From Bradyrhizobium sp. (GTDB lineage: Bacteria; Pseudomonadota; Alphaproteobacteria; Rhizobiales; Xanthobacteraceae), in contig NZ_JAUYQU010000084.1 in the NCBI RefSeq assembly GCF_030697065.1, positions 1-45,006 of the forward strand: 45,006 nucleotides of DNA, read 5' to 3'. A program made the position numbers and the translations under genes. Shown here in pieces: positions 1-9,826 of this stretch. Each line of letters opens with the position of its first letter. The first letter of the stretch is position 1. Under the pieces are notes generated by a model that saw only the letters and a program-made list of their open reading frames with translations, was not told the origin of the DNA and ran no database searches.

Positions 1-1067
1 GTGCCGATGATCCCCTTCGGCAGCAGCAGCGTCACCAGGATGAACAGCGCGCCCAGCATGAACAGCCAGTACGGCGCCAGCGGACCCGAGGTGAATACCG
101 TCTTGGCGTAGTTGACCACGACGGCGCCGAGGGCTGCCCCGACCAGCGTTCCGCGGCCGCCGACGGCGACCCAGATCACCGCCTCGATCGAATTGCCCGG
201 CGCGAACTCGCCGGGGTTGATGATGCCGACCTGCGGCACATAGAGCGCACCGGCGACCCCGGCCATGCAGGCCGACAGCGTGAACACGAACAGCTTGTAG
301 GATTCGACGCGATAGCCCAGGAATCGCGTGCGGGACTCGGCGTCACGCACCGCGATCAGCACCTTGCCGAGCTTTGACGTCACCACCGCGCGGCAGATCA
401 GGAAGGTAATGATCAATGCCAGGCAGCTCAGCATGAACAGCGCCGCCCTTGTGCCGTCCGCCTGCACGTTGAATCCCAGTATGTCCTTGAAATCGGTCAG
501 CCCGTTGTTGCCGCCAAATCCGAAATCGTTGCGGAAGAACGCCAGCAGCAGCGCATAGGTCATCGCTTGCGTGATGATCGAGAGATAGACCCCGGTGACG
601 CGGGAGCGAAACGCCAGCCAGCCGAAGCCGAAGGCCAGCAGCCCCGGCACGAGCAGCACCATCAGGGCCGCGAACCAGAAACTGTCGAAGCCGTACCAGT
701 ACCAGGGCAGTTCCGGATAGTTCAGGAACACCATGAAATCAGGCAGGACCGGATTGCCGTAGACACCGCGGCTGCCGATCTGCCGCATCAGGTACATGCC
801 CATCGCGTAGCCGCCGAGCGCGAAGAACGCGCCATGCCCCAGCGAGAGAATGCCGCAATAGCCCCAGATCAGGTCGATCGACAACGCCAGGATGGCGTAG
901 CAGGCATATTTTCCGAACAGCGCCACCAGGTAGGTCGGCACCTGGAACATCGAGTCTGCCGGCAACAGCAGGTTGGACAGCGGGATCAGGATGCCGACCG
1001 CGGCGACCACCGCGAGGAAGATGGTCGCGCTGCGATCCAGCGACCGCGTGAGCACATGCGGCATCAT
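1..1067 (-). CDS. urtC: Urea ABC transporter permease UrtC, partial (3' end outside window)
   Basis: Inner-membrane permease of the urea ABC importer, pairing with UrtB and powered by UrtD/UrtE, which would lie beyond the left edge. The frame opens with two consecutive ATG codons (1067 and 1064) reading MMPHVLTRSLDRS, followed by a hydrophobic first helix. It stays open to the edge, where it reads LPKGIIG, a motif close to the C-terminus of this family, so probably only a few tens of residues are missing. About 355 codons are present. The start overlaps the urtB stop (TGA at 1066-1064), implying translational coupling. The LivH/LivM-type permease identity rests on its position after urtA and urtB and on its hydrophobicity. 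Confidence 0.9.
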   Translation of the reverse strand, partial: MMPHVLTRSLDRSATIFLAVVAAVGILIPLSNLLLPADSMFQVPTYLVALFGKYACYAILALSIDLIWGYCGILSLGHGAFFALGGYAMGMYLMRQIGSRGVYGNPVLPDFMVFLNYPELPWYWYGFDSFWFAALMVLLVPGLLAFGFGWLAFRSRVTGVYLSIITQAMTYALLLAFFRNDFGFGGNNGLTDFKDILGFNVQADGTRAALFMLSCLALIITFLICRAVVTSKLGKVLIAVRDAESRTRFLGYRVESYKLFVFTLSACMAGVAGALYVPQVGIINPGEFAPGNSIEAVIWVAVGGRGTLVGAALGAVVVNYAKTVFTSGPLAPYWLFMLGALFILVTLLLPKGIIG

Positions 1068-2677
1068 GCTTCCACCGCCCGGCCCTTGAGCGCGAACAGG
1101 CCGCGCGGGCGTTTCTGGATGAACAGGATGATCAGCACCAGAATGGCGATCTTGCCGAGCACGGCGCCGGCCACCGGCTCCAGGAATTTGTTGGCGATGC
1201 CGAGGGTAAAGGCGCCGACCAGCGTGCCCCAGAGATTACCGACGCCGCCGAACACCACCACCATGAAGGAGTCGATGATGTAGCTCTGGCCGAGGTTGGG
1301 GCTGACATTGTCGATCTGCGACAACGCCACGCCGGCTATTCCGGCGATGCCGGAGCCGAGGCCAAAGGTCAGCGCGTCGACGCGCGAGGTCGCGATCCCC
1401 ATCGACGCCGCCATCCGGCGGTTTTGCGTGACGGCGCGCATCTCCAGCCCGAGCGCGGTATAGCGCAGCATGGCGAGCAGGATGACGAACACCGCCAGCG
1501 TGAAGCAGAGGATCCAGAGCCGGTTGTAGGTGATCGTGACCTGGCCCAGTTCGAACGCGCCGCTCATCCAGGAGGGATTGCCCACCTCGCGGTTGGTGGG
1601 GCCGAACAGGGTGCGCACCGCCTGCTGCAGCACCAGCGACAGGCCCCAGGTCGCCAGCAGCGTCTCCAGCGGGCGGCCATAGAGGAAGCGGATGATGCCG
1701 CGTTCGATCAGGATGCCGATCGCGCCGGCGACGATGAAAGCCAGCGGCACCGCCATCAGCAGCGAGTAGTCGAACAAATGGGGGTAGCTGGTGCGGATGG
1801 TTTCCTGCACCACGAAGGTGACATAGGCCCCGATCATGACCATTTCGCCATGCGCCATGTTGATGACGCCCATCACCCCGAAGGTGATGGCGAGGCCGAT
1901 CGCCGCGAGCAGCAGCACCGAGCCGAGCGACAGCCCGTACCAGGCGTTCTGCACCATCGACCACAATGAAAGGCTGCGCTGAATGGCCGCCTTGGCGTTC
2001 GCCGCGGCGCTCGCGATCGCTGCCGGCTGGTCGCCGGTCAGCCCCGTCAGCAGCGCCATCGCCTCCTGATCGCCGCGCGCCTTGATGGTGGCGATAGCCT
2101 CGAGTTTCTCGACATCCGTGGCGTCGGGCTTGAACAGCAGGATGGCCGCCCGCGCCTCGGTAAATGCCAGTCTAGCTTCCTTGACGGTCTCCTTCTTCAG
2201 GGCCTCGTCGACCAGCGGAAGCATGGCTTCGTCGTGGGTCTTGAACACCGATTGCGCGGCCTGGATCCGCCTGGCGGGATCCGGCGACAGCAGCGTCAGT
2301 CCGCCCAATGCGGCTTCGACGGCGCGGCGCAGCCGGTTGTTGAGGCGTACGGCGGCGGCGCCGTCAGGCGCCTTGTCCACCGCAGCACCGGTCGCGGCAT
2401 CGATGATCTTGCCGTCAGGCTGGGTGACGTAGACTTTCTTGCTGTCGGGATCGGCCATCAGCCGGCCGTCCTGCAGCGCGCTGATGATGGCGAAGGCGAG
2501 CGGGTTGCCTGATGTCGCAACCGCGCCGATCGCCTCGTCGGTGTCGGAAAATTCGTCGTTGGCGAACTTGCCGACCGCATCCTCGAACGGGCCCGCAAGC
2601 GCTGGCGATGCGAGGGCGACGGTCAACAGAAGCGAGAGGACAAGCGCGCGAAAACGGTCAAGAACCTTGGCAAGCAC
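1064..2677 (-). CDS. urtB: Urea ABC transporter permease UrtB
   Basis: Permease subunit of the urea importer in the cytoplasmic membrane. I choose the GTG at 2677 (reads VLAKVLDRFRALVLSLLL), giving 537 residues. The frame is open further upstream, but that stretch lies in the urtA 3' end and in an intercistronic hairpin. The N-terminus is a signal-type hydrophobic segment ending near ALASPALAGPF. An exported region of about 230 residues follows, as is usual for UrtB, and then a LivH-like permease domain with motifs such as GVINMAHGEMVMIGAYV and VVVFGGVGNLWGTLVGA. It lies downstream of urtA and overlaps urtC by 4 nt. Nitrogen regulation would be expected from the family, but no clear site is seen here. 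Confidence 0.93.
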   Translation of the reverse strand: MLAKVLDRFRALVLSLLLTVALASPALAGPFEDAVGKFANDEFSDTDEAIGAVATSGNPLAFAIISALQDGRLMADPDSKKVYVTQPDGKIIDAATGAAVDKAPDGAAAVRLNNRLRRAVEAALGGLTLLSPDPARRIQAAQSVFKTHDEAMLPLVDEALKKETVKEARLAFTEARAAILLFKPDATDVEKLEAIATIKARGDQEAMALLTGLTGDQPAAIASAAANAKAAIQRSLSLWSMVQNAWYGLSLGSVLLLAAIGLAITFGVMGVINMAHGEMVMIGAYVTFVVQETIRTSYPHLFDYSLLMAVPLAFIVAGAIGILIERGIIRFLYGRPLETLLATWGLSLVLQQAVRTLFGPTNREVGNPSWMSGAFELGQVTITYNRLWILCFTLAVFVILLAMLRYTALGLEMRAVTQNRRMAASMGIATSRVDALTFGLGSGIAGIAGVALSQIDNVSPNLGQSYIIDSFMVVVFGGVGNLWGTLVGAFTLGIANKFLEPVAGAVLGKIAILVLIILFIQKRPRGLFALKGRAVEA

Positions 2678-2700
2678 TGGACGACCCCGGCCGGAGTTAA

Positions 2701-2730
2701 GGAGAAGGCGGCATTGGCGCCGCCTTCTCC
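2701..2730 (-). promoter_or_regulatory. Intercistronic hairpin between urtA and urtB
   Basis: A perfect inverted repeat GGAGAAGGCGGC / GCCGCCTTCTCC with a 6-nt loop sits 23 nt after the urtA stop and 23 nt before the urtB GTG. No U-run follows, so it is more likely an mRNA-stabilising or partly attenuating hairpin than a full terminator. Such hairpins often keep binding-protein mRNA in excess over permease mRNA. The structure is seen in the sequence; the role is inferred. Confidence 0.65.
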
Positions 2731-2753
2731 GGTAGCTCATATCAAGCAGGAGA

Positions 2754-4073
2754 TCAGGAACCCTGACCGCCGCACTTGTTGGTCTTGGTGTTGTAGTTGC
2801 CGCACTTCTTGCCAACCCAGTCGCCGATCAGGTCCTTGGAGCCATCGAGCTCCTTCGACCATGCATCGCCGGCCACCAGGCCCGGGGTCTTCCACACCAC
2901 GTCGAACTGGCCGTTGGCCTTGATTTCGCCGATGAACACCGGCTTGGTGATGTGATGGTTCGGCAGCATCTTGGAGGTGCCGCCGGTCAGGTTCTTGGCT
3001 TCGATGCCGGGCAGCGCGTCGATCACCTTGTCGGCGTCGACCGACTTCACCTTCTCGACCGCCTTGACCCACATCTCGAAGCCGATGACGTGAGCTTCCA
3101 TCGGATCGTTGGTCACGCGCTTCGGGTTCTTGGTGTAGGCCTGCCAGGCCTTGATGAACTTCTCGTTGGCCGGATCCTTGATCGACTGGAAGTAGTTCCA
3201 GGCGGCGAGATGGCCGAGCAGCGGCTTGGTGTCGATGCCGGCAAGCTCTTCCTCACCGACCGAGAACGCGACGACCGGAATATCGGTGGCCTTGATGCCC
3301 TGGTTGCCGAGTTCCTTGTAGAACGGAACGTTGGCGTCGCCGTTGATGGTGGAGACCACCGCGGTCTTCTTGCCGGCGGAGCCGAACTTCTTGATGTCGG
3401 CCACGATCGTCTGCCAATCGCTATGACCGAACGGCGTGTAGTTGATCATGATGTCTTCCTGCTTGACGCCCTTCGACTTCAAGTAGGCTTCGAGGATCTT
3501 GTTGGTGGTGCGCGGATAGACGTAGTCGGTGCCGGCCAGCACCCAGCGCTTCACCTTTTCGTCCTTCATCAGGTAATCGACCGCGGGAATCGCCTGCTGG
3601 TTCGGCGCAGCACCGGTGTAGAACACGTTGCGCTCGCTCTCCTCGCCCTCGTACTGCACCGGATAGAACAGGATCGAATTCAGCTCCTTGAACACCGGCA
3701 GCACGGACTTGCGCGACACCGAGGTCCAGCAGCCGAATACCACGGAGACCTTGTCCTTGGTGATGAGCTCACGCGCCTTTTCGGCGAACAGCGGCCAGTT
3801 CGACGCCGGATCGACCACCACGGCCTCGAGCTTCTTGCCGAGAACGCCGCCCTTCTTGTTCTGCTCGTCGATCAGGAAGAGGACCGTATCCTTCAGCGTC
3901 GTTTCGCTGATGGCCATGGTGCCCGACAGCGAATGCAGCACGCCAACCTTGATGGTCTCCTGGGCTTGGGCGCTGTTGAACCCCGCCAGGCCCAAAACCA
4001 GCCCGGCGGTCGCCGCCAGCCAGCGGCGGCGGCTGAAGGGCTTCGCTATATCGTGATTCAATTGAGTAAGCAT
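2754..4073 (-). CDS. urtA: Urea ABC transporter substrate-binding protein UrtA
   Basis: Periplasmic urea-binding protein of the UrtABCDE importer, 439 residues, the usual family length. The N-terminus has a twin-arginine-like signal (SRRRWLAATAGLVLGLAG, then SAQAQ before the mature ETIKVGVLHSLSGTMAIS). The mature protein shows the type I periplasmic binding fold of the LivJ/UrtA family, with segments such as FGCWTSVSRKSVLPVF, PVQYEGEESERNVFYTGAAP and NYFQSIKDPANEKF. The ATG at 4073 is preceded by AGGGAG. It is first in the operon and is followed by a strong hairpin before urtB. Confidence 0.95.
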   Translation of the reverse strand: MLTQLNHDIAKPFSRRRWLAATAGLVLGLAGFNSAQAQETIKVGVLHSLSGTMAISETTLKDTVLFLIDEQNKKGGVLGKKLEAVVVDPASNWPLFAEKARELITKDKVSVVFGCWTSVSRKSVLPVFKELNSILFYPVQYEGEESERNVFYTGAAPNQQAIPAVDYLMKDEKVKRWVLAGTDYVYPRTTNKILEAYLKSKGVKQEDIMINYTPFGHSDWQTIVADIKKFGSAGKKTAVVSTINGDANVPFYKELGNQGIKATDIPVVAFSVGEEELAGIDTKPLLGHLAAWNYFQSIKDPANEKFIKAWQAYTKNPKRVTNDPMEAHVIGFEMWVKAVEKVKSVDADKVIDALPGIEAKNLTGGTSKMLPNHHITKPVFIGEIKANGQFDVVWKTPGLVAGDAWSKELDGSKDLIGDWVGKKCGNYNTKTNKCGGQGS

Positions 4074-4551
4074 GAGGTGTCATCTCCCTGACGCAGACGT
4101 TAAGACGCTGCGAAACGGCCCCACGGCCGCCTGCGTTAACGGAATCGCAAGAACCATGCCACCAGACATATTCTGTCTAACTAAATGGCATCGTTGAAGA
4201 ATTTTAAAGGCAGTCGCAGAATTGTCGGAATTCATGCCTTATTTTTAGGCCTCAAACCTGTCTGCTAATGCGGCATCCTGCATAAATTATAAACAGACGG
4301 GATTTGATGGCTAAATTTCCGGCAGGATTTTTGCACCGCCGCAAACGCTCGTCGAAGGGTTGAATTCTGAGGGCTCTTTAACCGCGTCAAGGAATCGTCG
4401 CCCGATTCACCTTGAAAGCGCCGCGTTCGTGTTCCATATGACTACCACGACCCAGGGAATCACCGGGTCACTGCGAGCCGCGTGTTCTGAGCCCGTCCAA
4501 CGGTTTCTGGCTTGCCCCTTCAGCTAACCAAAACCGACGCCCCAGACACGC
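4074..4551. other. Divergent intergenic region urtA / DEAD-box helicase
   Basis: About 540 bp (to 4610) separate the divergent urtA and helicase genes. The central part (about 4190-4330) is markedly more AT-rich than its surroundings and should contain the urtA promoter. I searched the urtA strand for a sigma-54 GG-N10-GC element and found none convincing. No ORF with coding character and no tRNA was seen. The end next to the helicase carries two hairpins, listed separately. Confidence 0.5.
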
Positions 4552-4596
4552 GGGTGTCTCTGACACCCTCGCGCGCTCCTGGCTGAAACAGCCGGG
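4552..4596 (+). promoter_or_regulatory. Tandem hairpins in the helicase leader
   Basis: Two adjacent stem-loops precede the DEAD-box gene. The first is GGGTGTC-TCT-GACACCC (4552-4568), perfect. The second is CCTGGCTG-AAA-CAGCCGGG (4578-4596) with one G-U pair. CGCCTGCTTTTATA follows, and then the ATG at 4611. Cold-shock RNA helicase genes often have structured leaders that control translation or early termination; that role is inferred here. Confidence 0.45.
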
Positions 4597-4610
4597 CGCC
4601 TGCTTTTATA

Positions 4611-6056
<1,446 letters not shown>

Positions 6057-6077
6057 TCGATCGATCTGGAGACAACC

Positions 6078-6359
6078 ATGGCTAAAGAAGAGCTGATCCA
6101 GTTCGAAGGACTGGTCACCGAAATCCTCCCCGATGCACGCTATCGCGTGCAACTCGACGCAGGACACGAGATCGTCGCCTACACCGCCGGCAAGATGAAG
6201 AAGAACCGGATCAAGACGCTGGCGGGCGATCGGGTGACGATCGAGATGTCGCCTTACGATCTGGAAAAAGGCCGACTGATCTTTCGTCACAAGGACGAGC
6301 GCCCGGGTGGCGGACCGCCTCGCGGTGCACCGCCGCGCGGTCAATTCCGCCGCCGCTAA
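6078..6359 (+). CDS. infA: Translation initiation factor IF-1
   Basis: IF-1 binds the 30S A site during initiation. The 93-residue protein has the S1/OB-fold signature ([17 protein letters not shown], then [20 protein letters not shown] and [12 protein letters not shown]). After about residue 73 it continues into a Gly/Pro/Arg-rich tail ([18 protein letters not shown]) that is longer than the usual IF-1 C-terminus of about 72 residues. It lies 21 nt after the helicase gene with its own ribosome site (GGAG at 6068-6071), so it is probably co-transcribed. Genes this short and basic may also be a second IF-1 paralogue in these bacteria. Confidence 0.92.
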   Translation: MAKEELIQFEGLVTEILPDARYRVQLDAGHEIVAYTAGKMKKNRIKTLAGDRVTIEMSPYDLEKGRLIFRHKDERPGGGPPRGAPPRGQFRRR

Positions 6360-6627
6360 AATCGCGCAAACCGCATGGCAAAACCATGGCGGTGCGTCGG
6401 CAATGGCCTCCAACTGCGATCCCGGACGCGATAAAAAAATCGTGCACGTCAGGATTGTTTTGGAGGCTATTTTGCAATATTATGGGCCTTATCGATTTTC
6501 GGCCGGACGACATTAGCTATCCACCGGTACAGCCGGTTTAGACGCTGACGACCCTTCCAAAATTCGATCTCACCAGCCCGCCGCAAGTGGGCTTCTGCTA
6601 TATCTATCTTGAGAAGGGACTACCCCC

Positions 6628-6840
6628 GTGAGCATGGGAACCGTGAAGTGGTTTAACGCGACCAAGGGCTTCGGCTTCATTCAACCGGATGACGGTGGCA
6701 ACGACGTGTTCGTGCACATCAGCGCCGTAGAGCGCGCCGGCCTTGGAACGCTGCGTGAAGGCCAGAAGATCAGCTACGAGATCGTGGCCGATCGTCGCTC
6801 TGGCAAGTCTTCGGCCGACAATCTGCGCGCCGCTGGCTAA
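6628..6840 (+). CDS. Cold-shock protein, CspA family
   Basis: Small single-stranded RNA/DNA-binding OB-fold protein of 70 residues. It has RNP1 (KGFGFI) and RNP2 (VFVHI) and the starting motif [15 protein letters not shown]. The start is the GTG at 6628, preceded by GAGAAGGGA at 6611-6619; an in-frame ATG at 6634 is the alternative. A 268-bp leader region separates it from infA, and a strong terminator follows at 6890. Proximity to a DEAD-box helicase and IF-1 fits a cold-adaptation or translation cluster. Confidence 0.94.
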   Translation: MSMGTVKWFNATKGFGFIQPDDGGNDVFVHISAVERAGLGTLREGQKISYEIVADRRSGKSSADNLRAAG

Positions 6841-6889
6841 CGGATATCTTTCGGGCGCTGCCCCGGAGAATCCGACCTGACTAATGCAG

Positions 6890-6917
6890 AAGGCCGCGCC
6901 GGTGCGCGGCCTTTTTA
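6890..6917 (+). terminator. Rho-independent terminator after the csp gene
   Basis: Perfect 10-bp stem AAGGCCGCGC (6890-6899), loop CGGT, GCGCGGCCTT (6904-6913), continuing into TTTATTT. It lies 50 nt after the csp stop and before the convergent tadE-like gene. The T-run favours termination of plus-strand transcripts. Confidence 0.9.
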
Positions 6918-6979
6918 TTTGCAGTTCCTATTTGCACGCACGAATGACACCTACCGTGATCGCTGGGACCCAGCTGCGG

Positions 6980-7582
6980 TCACGAGGTCGGGCAGTTCGG
7001 GAGAGAACCGGAACTCGGCGTCGGGTAGATCACGCAGGTCGACTGCCGCGGACGGGTATAGGCGACGTCCTTCAGGTTCACCCCCGTCGGCGCCATCACC
7101 TTGCCGACAGCCGGTACATAGAGATAGCTGACTTCGCTGAAGATCAGATAGGTGCCGCCAACCCTGAGTTCGGTCGGTATCGTGACCGTGCTTCCCTTCG
7201 CACGCGGCGAGTGACCCTGGCTCCACGTCACCTTCACCTCCAGCGACCCGGGGGTGACATACAATTCGGAAATGGTTGATTGCGTTGGCGACGACGGATA
7301 GGGCGTCATGATCCCCTTGCTGGCGGCGAAGAAGCCGGTCAAGTCGGTGTTGTTGACCGACGTCGACTGCGAGGTCAGATCGGATAGCGTTCGCGCCATC
7401 AACGTCACCTTGCGATTGACCGCCACACCGGATGAAAACTCCACCGTACCGAAGAACATCACCAGCATCACCGGCACGATCACGGCGAATTCGGTCGCGG
7501 CAATTCCGCTGCGATCCGCCAGCATCCTCGCGGCGGTGCGCCGCAGGCGAAGCCAGATTGGGAACATCGACATGGTTTTCAT
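6980..7582 (-). CDS. TadE-like pilus assembly pseudopilin (downstream copy)
   Basis: Minor pseudopilin of the Tad/Flp pilus system, 200 residues. A basic N-terminal leader ends at G26, followed by IAATEFAVIVPVMLVMFFG. Glu at +5 and Phe at +6 after the glycine, plus the hydrophobic helix, are the TadE/TadF prepilin pattern, so CpaA (10608-11132) is the likely processing peptidase. The remainder is a predicted periplasmic domain without recognised motifs; it ends SGSLPNCPTS. The ATG at 7582 has GGGA upstream. It sits 12 nt after the other tadE-like gene and probably forms an operon with it. Assignment to TadE rather than TadF or TadG is not certain. Confidence 0.85.
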   Translation of the reverse strand: MKTMSMFPIWLRLRRTAARMLADRSGIAATEFAVIVPVMLVMFFGTVEFSSGVAVNRKVTLMARTLSDLTSQSTSVNNTDLTGFFAASKGIMTPYPSSPTQSTISELYVTPGSLEVKVTWSQGHSPRAKGSTVTIPTELRVGGTYLIFSEVSYLYVPAVGKVMAPTGVNLKDVAYTRPRQSTCVIYPTPSSGSLPNCPTS

Positions 7583-7594
7583 CGCTTTGTCCCG

Positions 7595-8167
7595 TCAGCA
7601 AGACGAAGTGGCGAGGAAGGGCTCGTTGCGGAATGCGGCAGTGGCGGACAACAGCCGCTTGCTGCCGGACAGGTTCGAGATGTTGTAGCCGAGCCCGGTG
7701 ACGAACAGCGGCCATTCATAGAACATCCGCACCACGACGATGTCGCCGCCCTCACCGGGGCAAAAGCTGGTGGGCGGGATGAAATTCTTGCTGCCGTCGA
7801 TCGGTTCGGTAATCGCGACGTCGGGGAAAGCGGGATAGCTCTTGGCTTCGATATGGAGATTGTCGCAGTTGAAAAGCACCTTGGCGAGAGCGCCGGTCGG
7901 GCAAACGACGGTCGCCTTGAACTGCGCCTTGTTGTAGTTGGCGGTCTGCGCCTGGCCGGTCATGATCAGGCGCGCGGAGTCCTGCGTGACGGTCTCCAGC
8001 ACCTGGCCTGCGAAGAAGATGATCGCGGTCTCGATGATTGCAAACAGCAACGCGAAGAACACCGGCGCCACCAGCGCGAATTCGACGGCGGCCGAGCCTC
8101 GGCGGTTGCGGCGGAACCTGCGCAATACGATTCTGAACGGGCCTTGAGCGGCGGCGGGGGACGACAT
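7595..8167 (-). CDS. TadE-like pilus assembly pseudopilin (upstream copy)
   Basis: Second TadE-family protein, 190 residues from the ATG at 8167; an in-frame ATG at 8194 would add nine residues. A basic leader (RIVLRRFRRNRRG) is followed by SAAVEFALVAPVFFALLFAI, again a Gly-cleavage prepilin pattern with Glu at +5. The periplasmic part contains several cysteines, including FNCDN, SFCPGEGG and the terminal TSSC, which could form disulphides. It is the first gene of the tadE pair, and an exact CtrA-type box lies about 75-105 nt upstream. Confidence 0.87.
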   Translation of the reverse strand: MSSPAAAQGPFRIVLRRFRRNRRGSAAVEFALVAPVFFALLFAIIETAIIFFAGQVLETVTQDSARLIMTGQAQTANYNKAQFKATVVCPTGALAKVLFNCDNLHIEAKSYPAFPDVAITEPIDGSKNFIPPTSFCPGEGGDIVVVRMFYEWPLFVTGLGYNISNLSGSKRLLSATAAFRNEPFLATSSC

Positions 8168-8269
8168 CGAACAATCCTTGAATCGCGGCGGCAATTTCCT
8201 GACCGCGAGGTTTACCTGAAACAGATTGTCGAAGTGTTTCGCCGGATCGAAGCGGAGTGACCCGCTTTG

Positions 8270-8284
8270 TTAACCGCACCTTAA
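8270..8284. promoter_or_regulatory. CtrA-type box upstream of the tadE pair
   Basis: TTAA-CCGCACC-TTAA followed by CC, an exact match to the CtrA consensus TTAA-N7-TTAA(C). It lies in the 169-bp gap upstream of the minus-strand tadE-like genes. In Caulobacter CtrA directly controls pilin and cpa genes (known), so cell-cycle control is a reasonable inference here. Confidence 0.6.
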
Positions 8285-8363
8285 CCATTTGGGATGCGGC
8301 GCCGCGGATCGCAATTCGCCAAGAGAAGGCATGACGGGCTGCCGCGCCGGCCGGCGCGGGCCA

Positions 8364-8870
8364 TCAGGGTGATTTGCCGCCCGCCGCGGCAGCGCCGCTG
8401 GCCTGGTTGGAGAGCGAGCCGGCCTGGTCGATCGCCGACTTGAAGTAGCTCTCGCCGTCGCCCAGGGTGACGCGGCGCTGGCAGATCGGCATGCAGCTGT
8501 AGGATTCGCGTTCGACGCCGCGATAGATGGTGACGAGCTGGTCGGTCGGACCCTCGACCTGGATGATGCGGTCGACCAGGATATCGCCGGCGCGGTCCAT
8601 CGCGATGAAATTGGTGGCGCCGTAGCCCTTGCCGGTGACGACGATGATGCCGCCGTTCTGCAGCGTGACGTCGGCGATCAGCGGGTTGCCGACCACGATG
8701 GTGGCGACCTTGCTGGGGAGCCTGACCAGTTTGGCCTGATCGACATTGACAAGGACGGTGTCGGCCGCGGGCGCGGCCAGGGCCGCCGCCGGCCACAGCA
8801 GAAATCCGATCGCGAGCGAGCGGAATGAAGAAAACGCGCGTGAGCGCCTACGCAAGCAACTGAACGACAT
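8364..8870 (-). CDS. Exported pilus assembly protein with pilus-formation N-terminal domain
   Basis: Predicted periplasmic protein of 168 residues. A signal peptide (FSSFRSLAIGFLLWPAAALA) is followed at about residues 36-105 by a domain of the type found at the N-terminus of Cpa/RcpA secretins (Pfam T2SS-T3SS_pil_N). It shows the pattern VNVDQAKLVRLPSKVATIVV, GNPLIADV, IIVVTGKGYGATNFI. The C-terminal part has a Cys pair (SCMPIC) and a low-complexity Ala/Gly end. It lacks a secretin domain, so it may accompany CpaC in the outer-membrane pore. The ATG at 8870 follows GGTAGAG. It stands alone between the CtrA-boxed tadE pair and the hydroxylase gene. Confidence 0.83.
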   Translation of the reverse strand: MSFSCLRRRSRAFSSFRSLAIGFLLWPAAALAAPAADTVLVNVDQAKLVRLPSKVATIVVGNPLIADVTLQNGGIIVVTGKGYGATNFIAMDRAGDILVDRIIQVEGPTDQLVTIYRGVERESYSCMPICQRRVTLGDGESYFKSAIDQAGSLSNQASGAAAAGGKSP

Positions 8871-8995
8871 ACTCTACCCCGGGGCGTTGACGAGCCGGCA
8901 AAAGCGATACGCAGCGGAACCGGCGCCCGACGGGGCAAATCTGACCCTAATGTGTGAACGAAGTGCAAACAGCGGAGATATCCTTGGGCAGCCGC

Positions 8996-9826
8996 TTATT
9001 GCCGGAACGGATAGACCAGTTGTCCGGCAATCTCGGTCGGGAACGTCGCCTGGTCATCCACGCCGTAATGGTCGGGCAGTTTGTTTTCCGGCATCCGGAA
9101 AGTTCCGAACAGAATGTCCCAGAGCGGAAAAGTGCCGGCGAAGTTGGTGTTGCCGCCCTCTTCCGGCGAGGTGTGATGCCAGCGGTGGAACACCGGGCTG
9201 GCGAGCACGTATTTGAACGGACCGAGCGTCCAGTTCAGATTGGCGTGCACGAACGCCGAATGGAACATGTTGAAGGGCGCGACCCAGAGCATGACGTTGG
9301 GCGAAATACCGGCGATCAGCAGGAAAACGTCGACCAGGATGGTTCCCAGGAACAGGTTGACGGGGTGGAAGCGCGCCGCGGAAATCCAGTCCAGATGCTC
9401 GGACGAATGATGGATCGCGTGGTATTTCCAGAAGTCGCCCCGGTGAAACATACGGTGCAGCCAGTACAGCATGAAGTCCGACAGCACGAGGAACAGCACG
9501 GCCTGGAACCAGAGCGGCAGTTGGGCCAGCGGGCCGTGGCCATTGTCGTAGAAGGCGATCAGTTCGTCGGCATCGTGGATATTGAACAAGACGCCGGCGC
9601 CGAGCACCAGCAGCCCGATTCGCAGCACGCGTGCGAACAGCGGTACGAAGAACCAGTAACAGAAGTCAGTGACGAGTTCCTTCTTGCGCCACCACGGCGT
9701 TCCCGGATTGCAGGCCCAGAAATGGGTCAGCACCGAGAACACCACGGCCAGGCCGATGGTGACGGGGACGACCTTGGCGATCGTCTCGCCGAACATCACG
9801 ACGACTTCCAGGGGCAGATTGGACAT
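8996..9826 (-). CDS. Fatty acid hydroxylase / sterol desaturase family protein
   Basis: Integral-membrane di-iron oxygenase of 276 residues; the substrate is unknown. The family histidine clusters are present: HRMFH (124-128), HAIHH (136-140), FHSAFVHAN (189-196) and HRWHH (214-218), with several hydrophobic helices around 19-35, 58-83 and 105-122. The ATG at 9826 lies about 300 bp from the divergent pilin gene. Bacterial relatives act on fatty acids, carotenoids or hopanoid-type lipids. Its place between parts of the Tad locus may be coincidence or may hint at envelope remodelling. Confidence 0.9.
   Translation of the reverse strand: MSNLPLEVVVMFGETIAKVVPVTIGLAVVFSVLTHFWACNPGTPWWRKKELVTDFCYWFFVPLFARVLRIGLLVLGAGVLFNIHDADELIAFYDNGHGPLAQLPLWFQAVLFLVLSDFMLYWLHRMFHRGDFWKYHAIHHSSEHLDWISAARFHPVNLFLGTILVDVFLLIAGISPNVMLWVAPFNMFHSAFVHANLNWTLGPFKYVLASPVFHRWHHTSPEEGGNTNFAGTFPLWDILFGTFRMPENKLPDHYGVDDQATFPTEIAGQLVYPFRQ

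Noticed and set aside
4074..4610. Sigma-54 promoter for urtA
   Set aside because: No GG-N10-GC arrangement close to TGGCAC-N5-TTGC found on the urtA strand.
6360..6627. Terminator between infA and the csp gene
   Set aside because: The CATGG...CCATG repeat near 6375-6397 is imperfect and has no T-run.
7853..8260. Plus-strand frame across the tadE-like gene
   Set aside because: Overlaps a coding sequence with a clear pseudopilin pattern and lacks features of its own.
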